Assembly: GCA_012845835.1 (NCBI GenBank)
Contig: JABAKD010000019.1
Coordinates: forward strand, 2,155,501-2,219,500
DNA from: Undaria pinnatifida
Lineage: Eukaryota; Sar; Phaeophyceae; Laminariales; Alariaceae
Direction: 5' to 3'
DNA: 64,000 bases
Position 1 is the stretch's first letter. Every line of letters begins with the position of its first letter. Below, one piece after another: positions 33,305 through 44,700 of this stretch. The position numbers and the translations under genes were made by a program. Below the pieces are notes generated by a model. That model had not been told where the DNA came from and ran no database searches. It saw nothing but the letters and a program-made list of their open reading frames with translations.

Positions 33305-33650
33305 TGCACGTACGATAACACCCCCTGGGGTTAGTTTCCGATAACGCACCCCCTGGGGTGAGTTTCCGATAGCACACCCCCTGGGGTTAGTTTCCGATAA
33401 CACACCCCCTGGGATTAGTTTCCGATAACACACCCCCTGGGATTGGTTTCCGATAACACATCCCCTGGGGTAAGTTTAAGATAACTAGAGTTAGTTCCGA
33501 TAACACACTCCCAGGGGTTGGTTTCAGATAACACACCCCCTGCGATTGGTTTCCGATAACACCCCCCCCTGAGGTTAGTTCCAATAACACCCCCCCTGGG
33601 TTTAGCTTCCGATAACACACCCCCTGGGAACCCCTGGGGGTAGCTTCCGA
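33305..33650. repeat. ~29-bp minisatellite
   Basis: About twelve units of CGATAACACACCCCCTGGGG + TTAGTTTC. The minus-strand open frames are repeat translations. Confidence 0.9.
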
Positions 33651-34364
33651 GGCGGGTTTCTACATAATGAGGGGGGCACACAGAACGAGAATGGTTACTT
33701 TTGGAATATCTCATCGAGATATTTCCACAGACGCATCGCTCGGCGTTCGTACTTTCACCGTTGTCGAGAAAATCAGCTTGGAATTGCCTCAGAGTGGTAT
33801 TGGGGTGTGGTATCCTGGGTGATTTACACGGTAGGCTTAGTTCAAACCCTTCCTGAGCACGCACCTGAGGCTTAGTTCAGACCCCCTCCTGCCCGCCCTC
33901 CCTCCCCCCTTCCTTTCCCCTGTTACACCTTCACCCCCCCTTGTCAAGCTTTCAACCCCTCCCCCCTCCCCGGCATACTTTCAACCCCCTCCCCTCTCTG
34001 TCAAGATTTCACCCGCCCCCCCCTCTCTCTCACGCCGTCGCCGACGTCGAACCAATCGACGCCAACTTTCGCGCGTACGACAGTAAAATTCCGGGCAAAC
34101 CTTTCTCTACCTGTTCACTTATTTTAACCCACGTGTTAACCTGGCCTGGTCTAGCTAAGCCTGGCCTGATCTAGCACGGCCGGGCGCGGTGCGTGCGGCC
34201 CGCTCTCCCCCCCTCCCTCGTAAGCCCCTCCTATCTTTTTCGCCTCTAGCCCCGATCCCCGCTACCGCTACCGACACCGGCGCCCGACGCAATTTTAGCG
34301 AAAACAGGCAGCTTCGCAAGCCTCGCAAAGGGGAAACAACAATAAACGTGGCCACGGTAAGCCA

Positions 34365-35717
34365 TCACCTCGCACAGCGTGCCCCTCCTCCACACGCCGA
34401 AGCAGCAGCAGCAACACCCGCGTGCATCCTCCCCTCCGCCTCCTCTCCCACTCCCTCACAACCCGCCATCGCAACCGCGCATGGCCCGCCCGCGCCCGCC
34501 GCGCACGACCCAGGGGATGCCCCTGATCCCAAAACCGGGGACCCCCTCCCCCCCTCCCCCCCCAAGACGCCGCCTCCTGATGACAAAACATCCGGGGGCG
34601 TTACCGCGGCCGCTGCCGCCGCCGCCGCCGCCGCCGTTGTCGCCGCCAAAACCGCGCCACGCTCTCCTTCTCCTAGCTCTTCAGCTGGTGGAACGGAGGT
34701 CGAGGGAGACGCTTCCCCCTCGGCTAGCTCGTCAGCGGGAGGCTTCCCTGGGGCACTCTTGCGGCGGAGTCGGCTCATCCTTGTCCCGCGCGAGGGGTCC
34801 TCCTTCGAGTACGGCTCGGTGAACGACTTGCGACGCGGCATAGGCACCCTCCCTTCCAACGCATCAGAACCCTCCGACCCACCCCCCGAAGGCGATGGGA
34901 CAGCCAGACGCACGCGAGAAACTCGTCCTCCGCCATGCTCGGCGCAGTCGCTCCCACCCTCGCCCTCCTCCGACGATGATTCCACCAAGCCTTTCCCCTT
35001 GCCGAGTGAAGCGTCACCCCTCTCCCCCCTTTCCCCATCCCCCTCCTGTTGTTCCTCGGCTCCTGCTTGAAGCCAGCCGGAGACGTGCTCGCCGACACCG
35101 TTCGGCGCTTGTGCGAAGGCCTGACGTCGGCCACGGATCCACGTGCGCCGTCCTCCCACCGCCGTCGCAGCCCGCCCCCCACACCCACCCCCACTCGCGC
35201 TGACGCTTTTCCTTCCTTCGGGGGAGAGGGTAACGCCTCTGTTCCCCGACTCTTTCTGACCCCCCCCCGACCCTACTGCAGGCTCGCAGGCCAGCTTAGA
35301 CTTAGAAGCGGGGGAAAGCTTACCCGCGGTAGCAACACCCATACCGTCAGCATTAGCCCCATCCGCAACACCGTTACCAGCATCCGAGTCAATCTTCGCA
35401 GCATCAGCAACAACAGTCTCCACCTCCGCGGCAGCAGCAGCAGCGGCAGCACTAGACCGTCGCACGAGCTGCCCCACCACCCTTCGCACCTGCTCCCGCT
35501 GGGCCTCGGTCTGGGGAGAGCCCACACTGATTGGAATTCGTCGCACGTCGTGCACGTGCTGGCATCGCTCCATTGCTACGTCGGCGCTGAGACCGTACAT
35601 GAGGTGCAGCATGATCGAGACTACGGTGCCGGTGCGGCCGTGCCCTCCCCAGCAGTGCAGATAGAGGACTTCTCCCCTTGCTACTCGCGCCGCGAGCTTA
35701 GCCGCGAGATGGAGCAC
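34365..35717 (-). CDS. Phosphatase exon with P-loop and low-complexity tail
   Basis: Acceptor TATATTAG at 35718 after a short pyrimidine tract; stop TGA at 34367-34365. The first 90 residues hold LYLHCWGGHGRTGTVVSIM and GSPQTEAQREQVRRVV; the remaining ~360 are biased to Ala, Gly, Ser, Glu and Pro. The acceptor and exon start are echoed several times at 35.82-36.10 kb. The plus-strand open frames over this exon are shadows. Confidence 0.85.
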   Translation of the reverse strand: MLHLAAKLAARVARGEVLYLHCWGGHGRTGTVVSIMLHLMYGLSADVAMERCQHVHDVRRIPISVGSPQTEAQREQVRRVVGQLVRRSSAAAAAAAAEVETVVADAAKIDSDAGNGVADGANADGMGVATAGKLSPASKSKLACEPAVGSGGGQKESGNRGVTLSPEGRKSVSASGGGCGGRAATAVGGRRTWIRGRRQAFAQAPNGVGEHVSGWLQAGAEEQQEGDGERGERGDASLGKGKGLVESSSEEGEGGSDCAEHGGGRVSRVRLAVPSPSGGGSEGSDALEGRVPMPRRKSFTEPYSKEDPSRGTRMSRLRRKSAPGKPPADELAEGEASPSTSVPPAEELGEGERGAVLAATTAAAAAAAAAAVTPPDVLSSGGGVLGGEGGRGSPVLGSGASPGSCAAGAGGPCAVAMAGCEGVGEEAEGRMHAGVAAAASACGGGARCAR

Positions 35718-38700
35718 CTAATATAGGAGGCAATCACGACAAGACGGGGAGAGGGGGGGGGGCATCCACGAAAAGGTAGGGGGGAAGGGGGGGGGGGGGC
35801 ATATCGTGATACGGTAGTTCGAATAAGCCGCGATATGGGGGACCTGATCTAGGAGGCATTTGCGACGGGAAAGGAAAAGACATATCTTGAGAATTAGAAC
35901 GGTGCAAAGCGGCAAGAAGGAGCACCATATATAGGAGGCATATACGGGGGGGGGGGGGGCGTGTCGTGAAAGTTAGAACACAGCTTACCCGCGAGAGGGG
36001 GCACCTAACACACTCAAGAAAAGGGGGCGGGGCGAGGAGGGGTGTCGCGAGAGTCAGACCAGAGCTTAGGGCCGAGGTGCACAAGATGGAGCACCTCAAG
36101 AAGAAGGCGTTCACCAAGGGGGGGGGGGGGGGGAGGGGGTACTCATTTGTTGCTTGATTTAGTCATTTGACCATCGACCACGCATCCGTTGCGAGACGGA
36201 GCACCGTTCCGACTCCAAATAGAGACACCTCCAACATTTGGGCGCTCGTTACGCTTCTTCCATATACTACATAGAAACAGCTTATCCTTCCCCGTCCTGT
36301 TTCGCCGTCTGCGGCCACCATCCATCTCCTAGGATAGCGATCGTTTCATCGCTACTCTTTAGTCTACCAAACTCTTCCATGTCACATACGCCTAGTTTCG
36401 TCATCTTCTCTAACGCATCCCGTTCCTGCTTGTTATATACCAGTATGTCATATTCTCCACCACCATGTGAGTCCTACTCTCTATTGTTGTGCTACACGGG
36501 CACACATGCGTAGCCACGTCCTCCTCCTCCCGACTACTGGTATATCTCTTTCTTTCGTCTTTCTGGTAGGTCCAGGTCCCCTACACGAAATCGCAGTTTC
36601 AGCTTTTTCGCGTAGTCCACTGGGTCGTGCACATACGTTTTCATTCCAACAACTCCCCTCACCCCCGTGTATCTCTGCTTCTCCTCTTTCACCTTATTTC
36701 TTAGCGCTTGCAGTTCCCTTTCTTCTCTTCTTTCGTTTGTTTCTGTCTTGTACCCGCCACACTTCTCTATAGACATTACCTCTTATTGGGTCTCCCCCTA
36801 TATCCTTCCAACTTTTATCGACTACGATATCCCATCTTGTTCCAGCTCGCCCTTTCGTTATTTTCTCCCATACAGCATTATCAACGAGGGGGGGGGGGGA
36901 TTTCGCGATACAAGAATCGACCATACGCAGCAGGCTGGGCTACTGGGGTAAGGGACGCGCCCGAAATGCAACGGGAGATGTGACATGTACGACAGGGGCA
37001 GAAACTACCACAATTGTGCTGTTGCACGCTCTTTCTGGAAGGTTGGAAATACCGCATATACCTCTCTAGGAAACCCATGCCTGGGTCCCAAAAGGGTGAA
37101 CACTTCCAAGAGACTGACGCAGTACAGCAGTCGGCACCCCGAATTAAAAGCGTCCGGGGCAAGAACATTCAAGGCTTAACCCCTTTAGAGCCCCCACATC
37201 CCTCCCTATATTAACATCAAGTACATTTAAAAAAAAGAGGTTTCCAGTTGTGTAAGCGTTAAAAGATCGGTCAAAAATCGGCACACGCCCCCGCGAACAC
37301 GAACAGGATACATATTTCCCACCACAGATGAGAGCAGGAAGTGTGTAGTTAACGCTATTACAACTGGAAACCCTTTTTGGGGACAAATTTGCTTGAAGTT
37401 AGTATAGGGAGGGATTTTGGGGCTCTAAAGGGGTCAAGAGGGCTTGTTTCCGCTTGTCTCGGTGCGCCCTGTAATCGGGGCACCTACTGTTGTATCATAT
37501 TTCTTGTGCTCCCATCACCCACCCTTTCCAGCTGAACTTGTACGAGGTTTTATCCTCAGCGAGACTTCCGGACAAATCGTGGTCACGGGCGTCACCCCTT
37601 CTTCTCTCCCCCGCCCGGCACGTGCGTTCATTTCTATCGCCAACAGCGTTCAGCGTTCCCAATGCCCGTCGACTAGCATCGCAATTTGCCAGCTAGAACT
37701 TCCACACTTCCGGCTGGACTTTCGGCATAGTCATCAAGAAAAATAAAAAAAGTCCCCGTTGGGGACTCCAGGTCACGAATCGACCTCAGTAGTTACGCGG
37801 TGTATCTACTGGGCCATCGGGAACAACCACCGTACCAACTGCAAATACTACTACCATACAGTAGGTACCCCGATTAAGGAGCACGCGTATTGAGAGCATT
37901 CCCGAGTTGAGAGCGGCCAACTCGGCATGTCCCGCCACACGAAAGGCTATATATTTCCCACAACAGAGAAGAGCGCTTTGAAGTCAATAGCGCATGCTTC
38001 GGCTGGTCACCGGGCGCTCTTGAATCAGGGTCTGTTGCCCGTAGTCGTTAGTTGTAGGAGGCGCGTGCTACGATGACACAGCAGTGCGCCACGTGTTCAG
38101 GCATGTGGGTGTGTTCTACACAGTAGACTTCCCACCCATGTACATCCAGCACAACCAGTATCCGTGCCCATGCCTTCTTCTAGAGAGAAGAGCTTTGTGG
38201 GCACAGCTCCCAAAACAGAGACAAAACATTTCGATGATTATGCGCTGTATGATAGCAACACACACAAAACGAATCATCACACAACGAACTTCTCCACAGC
38301 GGGCAAACAAACCGGCCCCTTGGGAACAGCAGTGACTACCACCGACTCGTCGCCGATCGGTGCACGCTCCCACGTACTAATGAAACCACGGCAGCACGCC
38401 AGTTTTACGATCAGATAGGACATACCAGGTAAAAGATATCAATGGGCTTACGGAGCAGTACAACACCAATTCAGTCCCTCAGGAACAGCAGTGATCGCTG
38501 TTTCGTCCCCAACTCGAGCACGCCCGCATGTACTGTACAAAACCAATGCAGGCCTGTTGCCTGTTGTGTGACCGGGTACCACATATCAGTGGATTCTACA
38601 GTCCAACGCCAAGGTAGCAGGCCCGTTGTGTGATCGGATACCATCAAATCGGTGGATTTACAAGCAGCACAATACCAAGCCATTTCGGTCCCTCGGGAAC

Positions 38701-41700
38701 AGCAATAACGGCCGATACCTTTCCGCCATGCACGCCTACATGTACTATAAAAGCCATGGCAGTACTAACAAAACCATAGCAGGCCCAATTCGCCCAATTC
38801 AATTTTCCGAGCAGTGCAATACCAAGGTAGCAGGTCTATTGTGCGACCGGATGCTTCACGAGTAGAATATGCAACACTAAAGTCGCATCGGCCCCTCGAC
38901 AACAGCAAAGGTCGCCGTATTGTCCCCGGGTCGAGCACGCCTACACGTACTACACAAAACCAAGGCAGCAGGCATGTTCTGCGATTGGAAGCCCGTTCTC
39001 GTTGGATGTTACGATGCCTGTTGTGCGCAACACGCAAGCGAAAGAGCGTACCAGCTACGATATAACAAGTAGGGCTTCGCCGCGGCGGGCTAACGCCCGT
39101 TCGCGGCTCCGGGCATGCTTGTAGCGGTCGAGGATATCGAAGGCAAACAGAGGCCGAACAAGCGACAAAACGTACTGCCAAGGGGTGACATACTAACCGG
39201 TCGCCCCGGTGGCGTATCAGGTTATCCTCGAGCCTGGTATAGGTCAGTTTCGTGAGTTCGAGCCCCGCCGAGTGCATACTCGTATAAATTCGTTGGGACT
39301 TTTTCTTGTGCACAAATTGACTTGCGGAAAGCGCGAGAGCGTGAGTTAGCAACATTCGATGAACACTCGACGAGCAGTGGGATTGCTGAACTCTATGCGC
39401 GATAAAAATTGAAGGCAAGAACCGGGGAGGAGAAGGGATGACACCTGTGACCACGGCTTGTCCAGAAGCTGGAAAGTGAAAGTGTGCTAAGAAAAAAAAA
39501 AAAAAAAAGTACTTGATCTAGATATCTCAAAAGAAGATCTGCATGGTCTAGCTTATGTTACCAGGTACGAGCCTTGCGGCCTGCACAACCTAGCACGAGA
39601 TGTCATAACCGCAGATGCCGGGTGTACCGTAGAAAAAACCTTTGGAAGCACATCCACGCCTTAATGGACAATTTTTTTTTTGGGGGGGGGGGGGCTCGTT
39701 CCTTCTACTGTTTTCACACTTTTTCTCTCTCTTTCTCCGTCCATAGACGCAACGCAGATCATCCGGGGTGGGTCGCTAAGCAGGCTTTTCTCTTCCCTCC
39801 CCACTACGGTGCGCGTTTTCATTTTTATCGCGAGATTACTTGAATTATTTCTTGCCTCGTCGACTCGCATCGAATTGAATTGTGGAACACACTACTCAGA
39901 TTTAGAACGGGCATATTTCCGTAGCAGTGTATGCCGGTCGCCTCGGTGGTCTAGTGGTTACCCTCGAATACTACTGGCATTGGTCCTTGAGTTCGATTCC
40001 CACTGGGGCAAGATTTGAATCTACTGGCAAAAATGCAAAAAACAAATGATCAAATGCTGAGAGCGCCTAGCAGCGTGGGCGGGCACAATGCGACGCGAGT
40101 CGACGAGGGAAGAAAAAGCTAAATTATATTCTCGCGATAAAAATGCAGGCGTTGTTATACCGAAGTGGGGAGGGGAGAAGAGGGCCCGCTATGTGACCCC
40201 GGATCTGAGCTACTACTGCGAGGGAGGGCGAGAGTAGTGCGAGGATAATAAATGGCATGAAGAAAACACGAGAAAAAAAGTTGAAAGGTTCATGTGATCA
40301 TGTGATGAAACAAATAACAAACCAAACAAAGCAAAGCCGAGACGACGAAGAAACCAAGCGCAAACAAGACGACTGCCGCAGTGCGGGGGGCGAGGGGGGG
40401 GGGGAGGACGGCGTACTCATTTGTTGCTTGTCTAAGTCATTTGACCATCGACAACATATTTCCCTTTCGAGACGGAGCACCGTTCCTACTCCTATTAGAG
40501 ACACCTCCCGACAACCGGGCGCTCACTGCGTTTCTTCCATATATTACAATAAAAACAATTTTTGCTTATCAGAATCTCCTTCCTATTTGGCAGTCTGTGG
40601 CCACAATCTGTCTCCTGGGATAGCGATTGTTTTCTCGCTACTATCACAAATGCCGTTCGGGAAATATACGATAACTGGTACATGTTATCAAAACATAGTC
40701 AAACATATGACATGATGCATACTGCAAGTACTGTAACGGACGGCATTGAAGGTCCGAACACCGGATGCAACGAAGCGCCAGCGGTGGAAAAATAAACGAC
40801 ATAAAATGCCCGCATCATGTAGACTAAATGAGTACAGACGCAAACAAAAACAGCGCGAACTTCATGTTGCTGTTGCTGTACGAGTACAGTCCACAAAGTA
40901 GTTCATCACTACTGAGATATGGTGTTACCTGGCAAAATACGAAATACCCGGGAAAATCTTACAACAGTCAAGTTGTGACAACGGCTTGTCTAGAAGGTGG
41001 CTGACGGTAAAACCTCTCGCGAGTTGGGCTGGTAAGAAAAAATGATAAAAAAATAGGAAAAAAAAGAAAAAGAAACCGACTCAAGAGGACAACTGCATAA
41101 GTCGAACAATTACAAGCACAAGGGTATAGCATACTCGCATGTAGGCAAACTGGTCGCAACTCAGACAGAGCTTATCAGGGTATCGCGGCACGTCACAAAA
41201 CCGTGAGGGACGTTCGCCGCACATCACCACTCACTGCTTTTGCCTGTTTTTGACGCGTGCGGTGTACGATGTAGCGTGCACGCGTTCCGAGAGGCGCAAA
41301 CAACAAATCGACACCCATACATTATTACTAAAAGTGACTTGTTCACACGTCTCACAGATCCGATCACCATTTTTGCACCCATCACACAGATGGTTTTGAA
41401 TGGATCTGCATCATCTACACAAGTTTCTATGGGGCTGATGAATGATCAATCTGTACGTGTTTCCGTAGGAGGAGTATTCCAAAGCGTGTCGTCATGTTAC
41501 CATGCGAGTGGCTGGGCTTTTGTAAGCACGAGGTTGTCTGAACTGGTACGATCTGTGTGATCTGTTCACGTTTCCACGGGATGATCTGTAGGGCAAACAC
41601 GATTGATACATACTCTGCAATCCATTGGTCCGTACGACCCAGGCCAGGTAGGTTATGACCTGTACGATCCACCTTAAGTCAGGTAGATCGTGCTCTCTAC

Positions 41701-44700
41701 GATTTGTGTATTTGTTGCATGTAACAATGGAACCAGCAGTGTTCACGGTGAACAGAATCGTCATCACGTACATCCACGGGGATTGCCGAGGGGGGCATTT
41801 TGGTTCCTATTCTTGGGCTTGTCATTCTTCTTGATCCCACAGCTGCAGTGACACCTCCTACACCCCCACCAAAACAACCATGAAAAGCAGCTCGCCTCAA
41901 ATGGCGTTTTAACAGACGGCCCCTTTGAGTACCGATAACTCCATTGCTCAAAGGGGCCGTCTGTCAAAAAGCTATAATGCGACATCACAAGCTGTCGCAT
42001 CGCGAACGTTCTCGTCTCGACACCAATAAAAATCAGCAACCCAATACAATTGACAAAAACACAAGTGACAGCAGGACGCGACAAAAGAGTTGAGAAAATC
42101 TCGTTTCTATCAGGGTTGAAACCCCTATATGCGAGGAAGACTGTGCCCCACACAAATTTCAGCATTGAAAACCTGCCGCATGAGTCGCCACGCTACAACC
42201 TTGTCGCACAGCTCGTTACATCGCACATCGGGTACGTTCAGTACCCAAGCGGCCCGGGGCTGCTTCGTGCCGTCGACGCCAAAGTAGCATTGTATTATTT
42301 TACATTTTTTTCCTTCTCAAGTTCCGAAGGCGTTACTTTGACAGCAGAAAATCAGAAGCGGTTGCATCGCTGGCGTTGAATTGTTACCAGGTAGACAAAC
42401 TACTCTGCATAAGACTTGGTCTACGAGTACTGTATAATACAGCACCCCGAAATTTTTGCACGTTCGATTATTGATGGTAAATTAGTGTACAGGAGACGAC
42501 GGCGGGTGCGAACGGAAACTATAAATATTACACGCACCAGAAGCATCTACTATTGATAAAACAACAAAGCACTGAACATCTTGGAAACAAGCTGTTGCCC
42601 TCCCACCATCTACACTAAAATTACGTTAATTCTTGAATTTTAGTCCGAACCCTCGAAATACACAACTTGCCTACTACGTCACGCCCTCATCGTTACACCA
42701 CGGGGAGGCTTCCGCGCTTTTTCCGCTCATCGTACAAGTACCGACTTTCGATTCAACAAAAACAGTCCGAAACGCCGTGCATCATGTTAAATTAGAGAGC
42801 ACGTTGTGAAGGGTACCTACCCGGTACAACATTTTCCTGTCGGGGGGGTTGGCCTGATATCCCCTGATATCCTGCGGGCGTCGCGAGTCGAAAAGGGGGA
42901 CAAACAGGCGTTCCAAACATATGTATTGAGCTATTGCTACTGTTCCTGCTGCATATTTCGTGTACCTGGTACGAGGTCCGTCGATGTGTGTTAGATCGTC
43001 GAATTGGACATGAAAAGGTTTATCGGGGTTCCATCTTCTTTAGCTGAGCACCAACACCACACACACGTACACCGTGACTTCTTGGCGTAAACGCAAAGAA
43101 ACGGTTGGCGTCGTACTGTTGCTGCTGCTGCGTTGCTGCTGTGTGTGGCTGCGAGGCTGACCCGCTGCGTTCGAAAAAAAACAAACCGCCGCTCTTCTTG
43201 ATTGTCTTGTGTGCCTATATATGACAACACACTCTCTACTCACACAGACCTGATACATACAGAAGCGCACACACATACACACATAAGCACCGTCGGTGGC
43301 TGTCACATAGGAGATAGCTCACAGCGCGGCTGCTGCTGTATAACGATTGCTACAAGTACAGAACCTGGAGGGCCATCTGTGGTGCAGTAGCACATCAGCA
43401 GCGCGAGAAAAAACAGAAAAATAAGGGTTTCTATGGGCCTTGCGTGGCTCGGCGAAACGTGGCAGGCCGCAACATGGGCCTTGCTTGGTGCGCCTTGCCC
43501 AGTGCGACCACTTCCCAAACGCGGCGCGGGGAGCACAACAACAACGCCAGAAACAATAGCTACGTGCCAATCTCCCAGGTACAGGGGCGGAGGGCGGCAT
43601 TTTGTCGGGCGAGGTGTTACATTCTCAGTGCAAGGTGTTACACCGCAAGTAAGTCACAGGGGTAGGTGCAACAGATACGCATCCTGTTCAAAGTGCGTGC
43701 TGCTGCTGTTACTTCTGCTAGCTGTATGTCGCTGCGTCGTAGCAGACAGCAGAAAGGGTAACACATATTGGACGGATGATGTCGCACAGCGGGCGGGAGA
43801 GCGGAACAAATGATATATATATATACCCGCACCATCGCCTAGACCTAACACCACGCGTAAAGAGCAAGCCCCCTACATCTATGCGACCTAAAGCTGTCGG
43901 AAATCCCCCCCCCCCCCCCGCCCCAACCCCCCACCCCTTCGAAGACTCCGCCCTCTCCTCACTGGTTTTACGACTTACAGGATACACATGATAAACTGAT
44001 GCATTCCTTCCACAACCGTCAGATTTGTCCCCTAATAGGATTTACAGTTTCCGCGCACAGATTCAGTTGCCTCCCCCCCCCCCCCCCCCGCTCCCTCTTG
44101 TTCAAACCCAAGCCCCCACGCTCGCAAAAACTCCGCCCTCCCCTCACCGGTTATACGATTTACAGGATACACCTGATAAACTGGTGCATTTCCTTCCACA
44201 GCTGTCAGATTTTGTCCCCCTCAAAAACGGGTTTTATAGTTTCCGCGCACAGACTGCCTAACATCACCCTGTTGACCCTGGTACAAGCTACACTGCTGTG
44301 TAGTTCCAAGGGGAGTCGCCGACTATATCCTTAATGAGGACACACACCCAGCAATACGCGCGATTGGAGTATCACACACAGCTAGCAAAGATGAGTTTCG
44401 ACAAAATCTTCGATCTCACAGCTGGAGTGTATATACCAGGTATATTCGTATAACATACCAGGTACCTGTTAACGTGAGAACGGAACGGGCTATGTGTTTA
44501 AAAAAACAACAACAGTGTGGGGTTTTCCATACACCTGATCGCCTCAGCGAGGCGGAACACAACCCCTTGACATAAAAAGCCCACTCAGCGACGGTGAACG
44601 CTCAGAGCAAATGTCACGAAGCTCGGCCGGGATCCAGACGTGCATCGTAATGTACCCACGCGCCCCTTGCTTACCCCGTAGCCGCGAGTGACAGAAACTA

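Larger units (their letters stand above)
40690..43830. other. No gene recognised apart from the hairpin and a SINE tail
   Basis: Several 90-130 codon open frames on both strands (for example plus 42050-42379 and minus 41764-42165) lack any family resemblance or clean splice sites. 41260-41700 is rich in GATCTGT/GATCTG words also seen at 14200-14350 and 46800-46990. Confidence 0.35.

Noticed and set aside
33300-33650. CRISPR-like array
   Set aside because: The units are contiguous tandem repeats without unique spacers, in a eukaryotic sequence.
34189-35203. Plus-strand open frames of 293 and 102 codons
   Set aside because: Pro/Ser/Ala-rich shadows of the minus-strand phosphatase exon, which contains the P-loop.
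39943-40015. A functional tRNA gene
   Set aside because: An acceptor-like stem and a B box exist, but the T stem and anticodon arm do not fold, and the downstream sequence is SINE body.
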